Shown here: piece after piece, positions 11,701 through 23,042 of the stretch
How the letters are laid out: each line of letters starts with the position of its first letter
Position numbering within the stretch: position 1 is the stretch's first letter
The notes under the pieces: model-generated
Told to the model about the DNA's origin: nothing
Seen by the model: only the letters and a program-made list of their open reading frames with translations
Database searches by the model: none
Source of the DNA: Ceratopteris richardii
Lineage: Eukaryota > Streptophyta > Polypodiopsida > Polypodiales > Pteridaceae
Assembly (NCBI GenBank): GCA_020310875.1
Contig: CM035444.1
Span: forward strand, 21,724,272-21,788,271
Direction of reading: 5' to 3'
DNA length: 64,000 bases
Position numbers and translations under genes: made by a program

Positions 11701-12960
11701 TGTAATGGTTTATATTGCATGGATACATACAAGAGGGCTGCCTCAAATGCCTTGGTTGCTCATACTTCTTCCATGGCTTAAATGGAGCTTTGGCATGCTC
11801 ATTTTGGTCACTTGAACTTCAGTAGTCTGCTTTACTTGCAAAAGAAGGACATGGTTATTGGTTTGCTAACACTTGATTCCATTGAAAAGCATGCATGTGA
11901 AGGTTGCATTCTTGAAAAAATGCATTGTGCTTCTTTTCCAAAAGATAGTCATACACACACTACAAGAAAATTGTAGTTTGTTCATAGTGATGTATGCAGT
12001 CCCATCAAGACTCCATCTTTTTGGAAGCATGTATATTTTGTTACCTTCATTGATGATGCTACTCACCATACATGGGTGTATCCTATAACAACAAAGAATG
12101 AGGTATTTTCTTGCTTCAAAGCATTTTTAGCTATGGCTGAAATTTTTTCTTCACAAAAGCTTTTGACTCTACGCACGGATCATGGTGGTGAATACATGTC
12201 ACATGAGTTTAATGCTTTTCTTTGTGAAAGAGGTATTTCACACCAATGTACGGTGCCATATAAACCTCAGTAAAATGGTGTTGTCAAGCGGAAAAATAGA
12301 ACACTTTTTGAAATGGCATGATGTATGGTTAAAGGAAAGCACCTTCCTCATAAGTTTTGGATGGAAGTAGTCATGTTTGCAAACTATGTGTTGAATTGTT
12401 TCCCTACAAAAGCATTAAGATTCATCACTTCTTATGAAGCTTGGAATGGACATAAGCTAATGGTTAGTCATATGCACGTGTTTGGCTATTTGACATATGC
12501 TCTTGTGCCATCACAACAACATCACAAACTTGATGACAAGGCAAAAAAATGTATATTTGTTGGTTATAGTGTTTAAAGTAAAGGATATAATTTTTATGAT
12601 CCATTGATGGACACATTTATTGTGATTCAAGATGTGGTATTTGCTGAAAATTCAGTTTTCCCTTTACTTGAATGCAAAAAACAGCCAACAGTTAGCTCAC
12701 AAGATGTGTTCGATACACTCATGCCTTTGTTCCAAAATGGTGCACTTGACGATGGCCATGTAGAGCAGCTAATTGAGGCTCAAAGGGCTGAAAACTTCCA
12801 ACAAAATAGAGCTGAAAATGCAGAGAATTTCCAGCCAAACATGGCTGAAATTTTTCAACAAAAAATTATCAGAATTGTTGGAAATTTCCAGCCACATATG
12901 GCTAAACATTTGCATCAAAATATGGCTCAAAATGAGCATGGAATTCAGCCCAGTGGCTGA
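11701..12960 (+). pseudogene. E1 integrase region
   Basis: Begins within the domain before integrase, followed by LWHAHFGHLNF (HHCC domain), FVTFIDDATHHTW, LRTDHGGEYMSHEF and YVLNCFPTKAL. The catalytic glutamate position in the NGVVE motif reads NGVVK. A stop precedes that motif, and a stop at about 12575 ends the core. 12604-12960 encodes an acidic linker with imperfect NFQ-N-MAE repeats. Confidence 0.86.
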
Positions 12961-12968
12961 AACAAACT

Positions 12969-14608
12969 TTGCAGGATAGCATATTTAGTGCACCTTTACT
13001 TGGTAGAACAAGATCAAGCTCTTACTATGCATCAAGTAATTTTGTGGATTATTCTCTGATTGCAACAACATGTAATGAAGAGCCACTTAGTTTTGAAGAT
13101 GCATGTGATGATCCACAATGGATGAGTGCTATGCAATCAGAAACGGATTCCATACATAGCAGTGGTACTTGGGAGTTATGTAAATTGCCAAAAGGAAAAA
13201 ATGACATTGGTACAAAGTGGGTTTACAGATTAAGAGAAATTATGATGGTGGCATTGATAGCTACAAAGCTAGATTGGTTGCCAAAGGATATGTGCAACAA
13301 TATGGCATTGGCTATGAGAAAACTTTTGCACCTACTTCACACATGACTACCATTAGTACCATGGTTGTATTGGCTTCCCATTGAGGTTGGAAAGTACATC
13401 AGTTGGACATAAAAACAACTTTCTTGAATGGTGATTTGCAAGAAGATGTCTATATGAAGCAACCTCCCGGATTTGTTATGAAAGAGAAAGAGCATATGGT
13501 TTGTCGCTTGCATAAAGTCTTTTATGGTCTCAAGCAAGCTCCACATGCATGGTATGACAAAATCCATAAGCACTTGATTGCTTTTGGCTTCACATGTAGT
13601 CCAATTGAAAGCACACTCTATGTAGGAAAAAATGGGGTTGATCTTATAGTGCTTGTTCTTTATGTTGATGACATATTCTTGATTGGTTAATGTGATGCAA
13701 AACTTGATATTCTTATGGGTGATTTGCAACATTTTTTGATGTCACTTATCTTGGACTTTTGAGCTACTATCTTAGCATCCAATTCGTATTTGTTGAGGGG
13801 GGAATTGTTATGCATCAAGCAAAGTATGTTGAAAAACTACTTCAATGTTTTGACTTTGAGGATTGCAAGCCATTTTTTACACCAGTTGAGATAGGATTTA
13901 GGTTCTCAGTTGAGGATTCCAGTGATGCATTTGACACTTTTCTTTATCAGCAAGCTAAGGGATGTCTTATATATGCACGCAACACAAGACCAGATACACA
14001 GTATGCAGTTTCCCAATTGAGTCGATTCATGCATAGCCCTGGCACTAAGCATTGGCAAGCAGTGAAACATTTGTTTAGATATCTCAAAGGAAGTTTGAGT
14101 CTAGGTCTCTTTAATGGAAGAGATATTCAGTCATGCTTGCATGGTTTTATTGATAGTGATTGGGTTGGTTGTTATGATACTCATGTATCTACTAGTGGTA
14201 ATTGCTTTTTCCTTGGAGACTCATGCATATTTTGGTTGAGTAAGAGGCGACCTACAGTGATAACATCGAGTTGTGAAGTTGAGTACAAGGCAATTTTCAC
14301 GGTTATAGTGGAATGTATATGGTTGAGGCGCCTAGTGATGGATCTTTGCATGGATTGATGTTGCTACACATATTCTCACTGATAGTCAGAGTGCATTGGT
14401 TGTTGCACGGAACCTACTGTTTCATGCACATACCAAACATATTGAGGTGCATTATCACTATGTGAGAGAGAACGTTCATGTAGGAGATATTGATTTGGTA
14501 TATGTGCCTATACAAGATAATGTGGCAGACATATTCACCAAAGCTCTTCCATGGGAAAAGTTCGAAGCTTTTCGCAAATCTTTAGGCTTATTACCTTGTG
14601 AGGTCTGA
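12969..14608 (+). pseudogene. E1 reverse transcriptase and RNase H
   Basis: RT begins with DIGTKWVYRL near 13200, then MDIKTTFLNGDLQEDVYM at 13403 and LVLYVDDIFLIG, ending in a stop at 13690. 13759-14358 covers the RT thumb and RNase H, including TRPDTQYAVSQLSRFMHS and DSDWVGCYD. 14396-14608 holds the RNase H tail with FHAHTKHIEVHYHYV. At least three frame breaks or stops interrupt the unit. It would copy RNA to DNA during transposition. Confidence 0.88.
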
Positions 14609-14642
14609 TCGGTCACTCCCTATATGTGTTCACATCATTCAC

Positions 14643-14654
14643 TCTAGGGGGTTT
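14643..14654 (+). other. E1 polypurine tract
   Basis: CTAGGGGGTTT lies directly before the 3' LTR; it is the plus-strand priming site by position. Confidence 0.75.
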
Positions 14655-14947
14655 TGTTGCACTCATGTGTTCCTCGAGTAGCTTTGATGTGAACCTTTTC
14701 CCTATACGTGGGCACTTTTTACTCTAGTGCTAGCGAGAAGTTTTTTCCCCATGTTACCACATACATGATTCACTCATATGTGGTGGTACTTTGTACTTAG
14801 GGATATTATTCAGCTCTTACTTCAATTCATTTCATTATCAATAGAGAGAGCTATTCCAACCGTCCATCTTCTTTGTGTGTTTTCTTGCATTTGTGCTCCT
14901 TGTGTGTGCTTCTTTTGTGTCTCTCACACTTATATGCACACCCAACA
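14655..14947 (+). repeat. E1 3' LTR (family A)
   Basis: 293 bp, TGTTGCACTCATGTG to CACACCCAACA, same length as the E1 5' LTR. Confidence 0.92.
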
Positions 14948-15430
14948 TGCATATGTTACACACAATCAAGGATTTCAAAGAGCAATTGGCAAACATTGAT
15001 GAAATAATTCTGGATGCATCACTCATTTCTAGATTACTCAAAAGATTCAAATCTTTGTTACTACACTTCATTTGGTTGCAAAGGGAAATCCAAATATGTA
15101 TACTTTTGATGAGGTTCTGTCTCTTCTTTTGCAAGAAGAGCAATCAAGAGCGAATAGAAGCGGTTTGCTTGAGGGAACGTAAGCACTTGCTATTACACAA
15201 AAGGGAAAGAAGAAGTATGGTTCAACTTTGGGTTCATCAAAACCAAAGCCTCATTCTTCCTCTTCCATTTCTTCATCTCATGATGGTGTTATGCAAAAGA
15301 AGAAGAGATGCAAGTATTTTTGAAAGGCTAGACATACCATTGAAGAATGTGAAAGTTTGCCAAGCGTAATGAAAATAAGAAAGAATTTGGCATGCCTATT
15401 GTTGAAAATACATCCAAATAATGATGAAGG
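14948..15430 (+). pseudogene. E2 gag, C-terminal part and zinc-knuckle trace
   Basis: Continues the gag interrupted at 6571, with TIKDFKEQLANIDEI and a long leucine/serine stretch. A decayed zinc knuckle is visible at about 15305-15350 (CKYF...HTIEEC, with the second cysteine lost). Stops and shifts are present. Confidence 0.75.
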
Positions 15431-15878
15431 TATTGTTTCTCAAGATATTTAGGCATGTGTTGGTACATTTCATTATGATTCATCATCACATTCTACATGT
15501 ATGATTGTGGAGGAGGTTGATTCGAATTGGTTTCTTGATAATGGTGCTTCAAATTATATCACTTCATGCAAAATATTTTTTGCATCTTTGAAAGATGCAC
15601 ACAAGAGAGGACATATTGTATGTACCAGACATGCTTTTTGTCATATTATTGGAGTTGGAGAGATTTAACTTCTACAAATGGAGGTGTTGTTATTCTCAAG
15701 AATGCATTTTATGTACTCTATATAAAGAAAAACTTGATAACAAATGTATGGTTCATCATTTCAGAAATGGGGATGTTATTGTGATGTTAGGGACATTATG
15801 TAATGGCTTGTATCGCTTTGATACATCTAAGAGAGTTGCCTCGAATGCCTTCCTTACACGTACTTCTTCTATATGCAA
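15431..15878 (+). pseudogene. E2 protease region
   Basis: WFLDNGASNYITSC at about 15525 matches the copia protease start, with DSGA reading DNGA. The segment then runs towards the integrase N-terminus but joins RT sequence at about 15879, so integrase and the RT N-terminus are absent. Confidence 0.78.
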
Positions 15879-16775
15879 CATACTTTTGATATCATATATC
15901 TTGGTCTTTTGGAATATTATCTTGGCATCTAGTTTTTATTAATTGAGGTACAACTTGTTGTGCATAAAGCAAAGCATATTGAGAAAATACTTGAAAATTT
16001 TGGTTTTGAGGATTGAAAGCCTATCCGAACACCAACGGAAACATGATTTGAATTCTCAATTGAGGATGCAACTCATGCATTTGATACTTCTCTTTATCAA
16101 CCAAATGTGGGATGTTCATATATCAATATAACACAAGGTTGGACATATTATATGTAGCTTTCCAATTGATTCAATTTATGCATAGATCTAGCACTAAGCA
16201 TTGGCAAACACTAAAAATATGTGTTTCAATATATCAATGACACTTTGAATTTGTATCTCTTTTATGGTAGATATGCTCAATTATGCAAGCATGGTTTTAT
16301 AGATAGTGATTGGGCTGCTTGTTATGATATATGTGTATCCACTAATGGTAATATTTTTTCCATGGAGGATCGTGCATATCTTGGTTGAGTAAGAAGCAAA
16401 TTACTGTGGCCACATCAAGTTGTGAAGTTGAGTACATGGTGGTATTCATAGCTATAGTGGAGTGTATATGATCGAGATGCTTGTTGATGAATCTATACAT
16501 GGAGATCAATGCACTACAGGTATCCTCACTTATAACCAGAGTGCATTGCATTTGCAAGAAATCCGGTATTTCATGCACACACAAAACACGTTAAGGTTCA
16601 TTATCATTATGTCAGAGAGCACCTTTATGCTGGAGTTATTGATTTCCTATATGTGCCTACACAAGATCATGTGACATACATATTCACCAAATCTCTTCCA
16701 CGAAAAAAGTTTGAAGTTTTTGGCAAAGCTTTAGGCTTATTACTTTATGGGATCTCATTACCTTATGGGGGCTGA
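15879..16775 (+). pseudogene. E2 reverse transcriptase thumb and RNase H remnant
   Basis: Sequence from 15879 aligns with E1 from about 13723 (RT thumb) onward. RNase H traces include FIDSDWAACYD, HAHTKHVKVHYHYVRE and LPRKKFEVFGKAL. There are many stops. Confidence 0.8.
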
Positions 16776-16814
16776 TTTTTCACTCCTTGTCACATCATTC
16801 GCTCTAAGGGGGTT

Positions 16815-17107
16815 TGTTACACTTATGCGTCCCTCGATTAAATTTTATGTGAACCGTTTCCCTATACATCTAAAATTTTGACTCTAGATCAGGGTAGAGT
16901 TTTTTTCCCATATAATCATATATACATGATATACTCATATGTGGTGGTATTTTGTACTTAGGGATTCACTTGTATACTCATTCTCATATCATCGATCACC
17001 TATGTATAGAGAGCTCTTCTTGCCATCATGTCTCTTTGTGCTTCGATCTCCTTCCTCACTCGGGTGTACTTCTATTCATGCTTCTACACTCACTCACACG
17101 CCCAACA
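16815..17107 (+). repeat. E2 3' LTR (family A)
   Basis: 293 bp, TGTTACACTTATGCG to CACGCCCAACA, preceded by the polypurine tract CTAAGGGGGTT. Confidence 0.9.
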
Positions 17108-18061
17108 AGCACTCCATCAACTAAGGTTTTCAAGCAAAAAGTTGTTGGAAGTTCTACTCATGATATTTGTGGCCTCATATTTGGTTGATTGTGATACTAG
17201 TCTTCTTCAAACTTATGCAAGGCTTTGATATTCAAGGGAATCCTTTGATAATAGCTTATCTTGAATGGAAACATATAGATTCAGTACCACCTGTTCCAAG
17301 GTGCTATTACATTAAGAATGTAAGCCGTTTTGAAAGGAGTACATTCCACACTACCTTGTAGGTAGTCTGATATGCCCAAAGCAACATCGACAGAAATCAC
17401 TCCCATTGGATCTTGGGTAGTACTATGAAATAAACTTATCATTTATTCCAACACCATCTATTGCATCATCATAAGAAGCACTTTATTGGTGTTCTTTGCC
17501 AATCCATTGGCTCTTGAGTAGTATGATAAACTAATCTTATGATTTATTAAATAATATTCCATGATTGATTTCATTAGTTGATTTAGGAAATGTGTGCCTC
17601 AGTGAGTTACAAGATCCAATAGTAGACCAAATTGTGTAAACAATTGTTGCATCGATATGATAACAATACTACTCACATTACCATTCCTCAACACCCAAGG
17701 TTCAACTCTATGCATAGCATATCCAGTGCATGTTAAGATGAATGCCTTCCTTGATATCGCCACTAGATGTTGGATAGATGTGTTGCAATCTATACACCAT
17801 TTTTGAAGCAACTCTAAGGTCAATGCTAACTACAACAAAAATTGATGAATGACTTGCAGTTCACCCATACACTAACATGGGTTACATTTTTCCACTACAT
17901 CTTGAACATCTTTATAAAGCATCAGCCATCATAATACATTGTAAAAGATTATATGAGGAGTAAGATCTTTCGCAAAATGGCCACTTACTTCCCCTAAATG
18001 ATCTTCTGCTATTATGGCTACCACTTCATGCTTTGGAATGTAGTGGAGCCAAGCTCCTATT
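17108..18061 (-). pseudogene. Ty3/gypsy integrase remnant
   Basis: On the minus strand, 18061-17920 resembles the H2C2 zinc-binding module of gypsy integrases: GHFAKDLT, then VQDVVEKCNPC where the CxxC pair is retained. The core follows, with ISRKAFILTCTGYA near 17760, FGLLLDLVTH at about 17600 and AKNTNK at about 17500. It is heavily decayed. It is bounded on the left by E2 and on the right by the E4 LTR, so it looks like older DNA into which copia elements inserted. Confidence 0.7.
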
Positions 18062-18289
18062 TGTTGGAGTTTGATGTCTGCGGAATCACATGAACAAATA
18101 AGGAAGAAGAAGAAGATTGGAGTGCAACACAACATTGAATGAATGACCAAATGAATATACAAAGATAAGTAACATGTTATGGTTATAGGTGTATATGTAA
18201 GATAGGGAAAAAAAAGCTATTAAAGAGGGAAAAGGTGTGTCGACAGTCCTAAGTGTGTTCACACACATTACTACATAAATATATCAACA
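18062..18289 (-). repeat. E4 3' LTR (family B)
   Basis: 228 bp. The minus strand starts TGTTGATATATTTATGTAG and ends in CTCCAACA, aligning with the E3 and E5 LTRs. Confidence 0.9.
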
Positions 18290-18328
18290 AATCCCCCCAA
18301 GGAGATGTTGTGAACAAGCAACTAGCAC

Positions 18329-19860
18329 TCATGTATAAGGAAGTGACAAGCTATGTGGAAAGAGATCAATCCATAAAAGTACATAAACCCAAAGATTTGT
18401 AGAAAGCTTCAAATTTCTCCCTAGGTAGAGCCTTTGTGAAAAGGTATGCAATGTTCTCCTGTGTAGGGACATATGCCAAATTGATATGTCCAATAGAGAA
18501 CCTCTCCCTAACATAATGATACTACACATCAATGTGCTTTGTGGGAGCATGGACCATAGGGTTTCTCGCAACTGCCAACGTGCTCTGACTGTTGGAGAAA
18601 ATGGTGTGGCAGAAGACTGGCCAACACCCAAATCAACCAAAAGGTGTCTGAGCCACACACACTCAACAATTGCTGTGACAGATGCCCTATACTCAACCAC
18701 ACAACTAGAACTGGCCATAGTAGACTGCTTCTTGCTCAACCAAGATATGCATCAGCTACCAAGCATGAAGCAAAGGCCACTAGTGGACACCATAGTGTCA
18801 TAGCAACCAACCTAGTTTGAGTAAAAAAGCACATAATTTTGGTGGTAATGATCTCCCCTTGGGATAAAACAATCCAAGTAGCCAGGTACCAATCAAGTAG
18901 CGAAAGATTTGCTTAACTGCAATGCTTGACACCTGGAAAATGCATAAACTTGCTCATATGAGAGACAACAAATTGAATATCAGACTGAGTAATGCATAAG
19001 TAAATCAAGCATTCAATAACATATTGATAGAGAACAAGATCAAATGCATCTCCAACGTCGTGAAGACTTAGACCTATTTCCATAGAAGTGGCAATACTTT
19101 TGCAACCTTCAAGGCCAAACCACTACAATAATGTGTCAATATATTGTGTTTGAGACAAAGTTATTCCCCCATCAACTTGCATAAACTAAATGCCCAAATA
19201 ATGATGCATATGCCCCAAATCTAACACCTCAAAAGAGGCATGCAAATCAACCTTAAATTAAGCAATATGTTTCTCATTAGGACCAGTGAGGAGCATGCCA
19301 TCAACATACACAACAATGATCAGAAGTACATCATCTGCACGCGTAGCATATAAGGTGCTCTTGGTTGGACTTTTCTCAAAACCATGTGCAATCAACTAGG
19401 CATGTATCATTTCATACTAAGCACGTGGTGATTTCTTCAAACCATATAATGCCTTTTTCAACCTCCACACTTTATTTTCATGCCTTTTTTGCACAAAATC
19501 ATGGGGTTGAAATACATACACTTCTCCATGTAAGTCACCATTCAAAAAAGCAATTCTAATATCCAAATAATGTACATTCCAACCATGATGAAATACAAGT
19601 GCACATATGCTATGAATGGTGGTCATTCGGAATGTGGGAGCAAAGTTATGATAAAAATCAATGCCTCTCTCTTAAACATAACCCTTTGCAGCAAGCCTAG
19701 CCTTATACATGTCAACTCTTCCATCAGGTTTACATTTAAGCTTGTATACCCATTTAGTGCCAATGGCCTTTTTTGCCTAGAGGCAAATCACATAAAGACC
19801 ATGTACCATTATTTATAATAGCATCATATTTTGGTTGCATAGCAGCCATCTAAATTTTTT
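18329..19860 (-). pseudogene. E4 reverse transcriptase and RNase H remnant
   Basis: 19626-19417 encodes VHYLDIRIAFLNGDLHGEVY and ALYGLKKSPRA. Around 19300 the RT active site is decayed. 18739-18329 covers RNase H with SKKQSTMASSSCVVEYRA and VECVWLRHLL. Frames change repeatedly. Confidence 0.85.
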
Positions 19861-19899
19861 AATTTTGTGCTTCATCAAAAGAAACTTATCACAAAGACT

Positions 19900-20127
19900 T
19901 GTTGGAGTTTGAGGTCTACGGAAGCACGCAAACAACACAAGGAAGAAGAAGAAGCTTGGAGCACAACACACAATACTGAATGTATTACTAGAGAATGTAC
20001 AAAGATAAGTAGCCCATTAGGGCAATAGGTGCATATACAAGCCGGGGAAAAAAAACCTCCTAAAGAGGGAAAAAAGTGCCCTGGTGGTCCTAGAGTGCTC
20101 ACACATCACTACCTAAATATATCAACA
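19900..20127 (-). repeat. E5 3' LTR (family B)
   Basis: 228 bp. The minus strand starts TGTTGATATATTTAGGTAG after the tract CCTAGGGGGGATT and ends in CTCCAACA. Confidence 0.9.
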
Positions 20128-20201
20128 AATCCCCCCTAGGAGTGATACGGTGAACAAGTAGCTGGCACTCATGTATAAGGAAGTGCCAAGCTATGTGGAA
20201 A

Positions 20202-21245
20202 TCACTCCACAAAAGGAAGTAAGCCCAAAGCTTTGCGAAAAGATTCAAACTTCTCCCTAGGCAGAGCCTTTGTGAAAAGGTCTGCAATGTTCTCCTGTGT
20301 GGGCACATATGCCAAGCTGATCTCCCCAACAGAGAACCTCTCCCTGACATAATGATAATGCACCTCAATGTGCTTAGTGCGAGCATGGAACACAAGGTTC
20401 CTCGCAACTTCCAATGCGCTCTGACTGTTAGTGAAGATGGTGGTGGCAGAAGATTGACCAACACCCAAATCAGCCATAAGGTGTTTGAGCCACACACACT
20501 CAACAGTCGCTGTGAAAGCTTCCCTATACTTAGCCTCACAACTGGAAGTGGCCACAATAGGCTGCTTCTTGCTCAACCAAGATATACATGAGCTACCAAG
20601 CATGAAGCAAAATCCACTAGTGGACACACAAGTGTCATAGCAACCAGCCCAATCAGAGTAAAAAAAAGCATGCAAATCTGGCGGTAGTGATCGCCCCTTG
20701 GGATAAAACAACCCAAGTAGCAGATTACCACTCAAGGAGCGAAAGATGTGCTTAACTGCCTGCCAATGCTTGACTCTTGGGCAATGCATAAACCTGCTCA
20801 TCTGTGAGACAACAAACTGAATATCTGGCCGAGTAATGCATAAGTAAATCAAGCATCCGACAGCCTGCTGGTAGAAAACAACATCAAATGCATCTCCAAC
20901 ATCATGAAGACTCAGTTGTAAACGTGTTTCCATAGGAGTGACAATAGGTTTACATTCTTCAAGGCCAAATCGATGCAATAATGTGTCAATATATTTTGTT
21001 TGACACAAAGGCATTCCACCATCAACATGCATAAATTGAATGCCCAAATAATGATGCAAATGCCCCAAATGAGAGATCTCAAATGAGGCATGCAAATCAG
21101 CCTTAAAATAAGCAATATGCTTCTCAATAGGACTAGTGAGCAGCATGTCATCAACATAGACAACAATGATCAGAAGCACATCATTAGCACGCTTAACATA
21201 TAAGGTGCTTTTAGTTGGACTGTTCTCAAAACCATGTGCAATCAA
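20202..21245 (-). CDS. E5 reverse transcriptase C-terminus plus RNase H (open, partial)
   Basis: A 347-residue open frame, the longest surviving copia frame in the window. It runs from the RT fingers/palm through the thumb to the end of RNase H. VYVDDMLL (residues about 30-37) keeps the catalytic YVDD. QQAVGCLIYL and TRPDIQFVVSQMSRFMH mark the thumb, and SDWAGCYD and CEAKYREAF mark RNase H. It ends with LPREKFESFRKALGLLPF. The first methionine is internal to pol; the N-terminal RT motifs lie upstream in broken frames, with a deletion at about 21385. It cannot produce a full polyprotein. Confidence 0.85.
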   Translation of the reverse strand: MIAHGFENSPTKSTLYVKRANDVLLIIVVYVDDMLLTSPIEKHIAYFKADLHASFEISHLGHLHHYLGIQFMHVDGGMPLCQTKYIDTLLHRFGLEECKPIVTPMETRLQLSLHDVGDAFDVVFYQQAVGCLIYLCITRPDIQFVVSQMSRFMHCPRVKHWQAVKHIFRSLSGNLLLGLFYPKGRSLPPDLHAFFYSDWAGCYDTCVSTSGFCFMLGSSCISWLSKKQPIVATSSCEAKYREAFTATVECVWLKHLMADLGVGQSSATTIFTNSQSALEVARNLVFHARTKHIEVHYHYVRERFSVGEISLAYVPTQENIADLFTKALPREKFESFRKALGLLPFVE

Positions 21246-21249
21246 ATAG

Positions 21250-21960
21250 GCATGTATCTTCTCATATCAAGCACGTGGTGCTTGCTTTAAACCATATAAC
21301 GCCTTCTTTAACCTGCACACCTAGTTTTCATGCCCTTTCTACACAAAGCCACGGGGCTGAAAAACATACACTTCTTCATGCAAGTGCCAATGGCCTTCTT
21401 GCCAGGAGGCAAGTTACACAAAGATGAAGTACCATTCTTCATTATAGCATCATCTTCACATTGCATAGCAGCCATCCAATTTTTTTAATTTTGTGCTTCA
21501 TCAAAAGAAACAGGCTCATTCTCATCACAGAGACTAGATGCAACCGTAGCATAGCAATATGATGCAAAAGAGGAACTATGAGAGCCTAATCGAGTACGAT
21601 ATGACAAAGGTGCATCTAATTTGCTATCACTCAAAGTCTGCACTAGCCATTTTGGCATAGTTTTCGCCTACTCCATGAGCTCTCTCATCAACAAGTGCAT
21701 CATGTAAATCTGCATTGGAAATGGAATTATCTGCATCATCACCTGAAACCTGGAAAGGTTGAGAAGTTGCCTCATTAGGACCAGAACTCATCCACCTGTA
21801 AAAAGAGGCAGCAAAGTATCATACATGTATTTGGAGCTAACAGATGTCTCCTTAGTACATGAAAGCAATGGCTGAATAGCATCTTCCACAAAAACAACAT
21901 CACGGCTAACTAGAATGCGATTAGTCTGTGGATGATACAGATGATAGCCTTTACTTTCAA
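21250..21960 (-). pseudogene. E5 RT N-terminus (deleted) and integrase-RT linker
   Basis: By comparison with E3, sequence between KPRGFV-like and GTKW-like motifs is missing at about 21385, so roughly 200 bp of RT is absent. The linker to 21960 is acidic and broken. Confidence 0.75.
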
Positions 21961-21962
21961 AA

Positions 21963-22967
21963 CTATACCCAACAAAAAATACATTTTACTGCTTTATCAT
22001 CCAATTTCCTACGATGTTGTTTAGGCACTAATGCACATGCAAAACAACCAAAAACACGCAGATGAGCAATAGATGGCTTGCGATCATGCCAAGCCTCATA
22101 TGGAGTGATAGACTGCAGTGCTTTAGTGGGACACTTGTTAAGTACATATGTTGCACACATGACAACCTCAAGCCAGAAACTATTTGGTAAAGCCTGACTC
22201 TTGATCATACACCTCACCATCTCCATGAGTGAACTATTCTTTTGTTCAACAAATCCATTCTATTGAGGTGTATATGGCACTGTACACTGGTGTTTTATCC
22301 CACGTTCAACCCGAAATGCATTAAAATCAGAAGACATATATTCCCCTCCTCGATCAGAACAGAGGATGCCCATTGTACATGCTGATAGATTTCAACCAAA
22401 ACCAAAAACTATTTGAAGCACATGAACACTTTGGAATTTTCCTTCAATGTATATACCCATGCATGCCTAGAAAAATCATCAATGAAAGTCACAAAGTAAA
22501 GATAATTTCCAAAAGAAGGTGTCTGCATAGGACCACAAACATCACTATGTACAAGCTGCAATTTCTGAGTAGCCCAAAGTGAACCATCTTTTGGAAATGA
22601 GGAACAATGCATTTTACCCAAAATACAGCCTTCACAAACATGTTTTCCATGTGCCTCAAGTTTGGGCAAAGAGGACACCATTTCAGATTTCTACAGGCAT
22701 AGCAAAGTAGCGAAATTTAGATGACCAAAGTGTGCATGCCAAAGCTTTGCATCTGACATAGCTTGAGAATCATGTACTGCAATGCCGAATCATTCACAGA
22801 TCTTTCATAGTCTATGAGCTTATACAGCCCACGACATAAAATGCCAGAAGCAATAATCACATCTCCATTTGATAGATCATGAACTGTACACGTGTCATCA
22901 ACAAATTTCACAACCAAGCCAATCTTGGCTAATGCAAAAATTGATAACAGGTTCTTCTCGATCCCTG
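21963..22967 (-). pseudogene. E5 integrase and protease C-terminus
   Basis: 22967-22717 holds the protease end and the integrase N-terminal region (FVDDTCTVHDLSNGDVIIAS). 22681-22409 encodes CEGCILGKMHC, LVHSDVCGPM and FVTFIDDFSRHAW. 22226-21963 encodes FWLEVVMCATYVLNKCPTK and LRVFGCFACALVP. Each block is open but in a different frame. Confidence 0.85.
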
Positions 22968-23042
22968 GCTTCTTCTTGTTTTGTGCCATTGTTCCCAAAA
23001 AAAAAAGAGAAAAGAAAAAGAGAGAGAGCAAGAGAGCGAGAG

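Larger units (their letters stand above)
6572..14947 (+). mobile_element. Ty1/copia element E1 (family A), inserted in the gag of E2
   Basis: Two 293-bp LTRs (6572-6864 and 14655-14947) in direct orientation, with terminal TGTT...AACA, bracket a primer-binding site, the gag start, pol and a polypurine tract. Flanks tgtat (left) and tgcat (right) match at 4 of 5 positions, consistent with a decayed target duplication. The internal region lacks the end of gag, the zinc knuckle and protease, and carries the minus-strand element E3 (7315-11699) at that same junction. Stops and frameshifts occur through pol. Confidence 0.9.
5433..17107 (+). mobile_element. Ty1/copia element E2 (family A), outer shell of a three-level nest
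   Basis: A 5' LTR (5433-5722), an initiator-Met-type primer-binding site, gag, a decayed protease region, the C-terminal half of RT, RNase H and a 3' LTR (16815-17107) lie in the right order on the plus strand. Its gag is interrupted at 6571/14948 by E1. Integrase and the N-terminal half of RT are missing: the protease region joins the RT thumb at about 15879. Flanks are ggcat on the left and agcac on the right, which may be a decayed 5-bp duplication. The right end abuts a gypsy remnant. Confidence 0.88.
18062..19899 (-). mobile_element. Ty1/copia element E4 (family B), 3' half
   Basis: On the minus strand, RT (from about 19860), RNase H, polypurine tract and 3' LTR (18289-18062) are present. 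At 19899 the integrase-RT linker is interrupted by the 3' LTR of E5. The 5' half is not recognisable on the far side of E5. Stops occur throughout RT. Confidence 0.86.
19900..22968 (-). mobile_element. Ty1/copia element E5 (family B), lacking its 5' end, inserted in E4
   Basis: Minus-strand order from 22968 down: protease C-terminus, integrase, linker, RT (with an internal deletion at about 21385), RNase H, polypurine tract and 3' LTR. The family homology stops at 22968 in the sequence for PGIKKN, where unrelated DNA leading to the Argonaute fragment begins. Gag and 5' LTR are absent. Confidence 0.88.

Noticed and set aside
13337..13732. Minus-strand ORF of 131 codons
   Set aside because: It is antisense to E1 reverse transcriptase.
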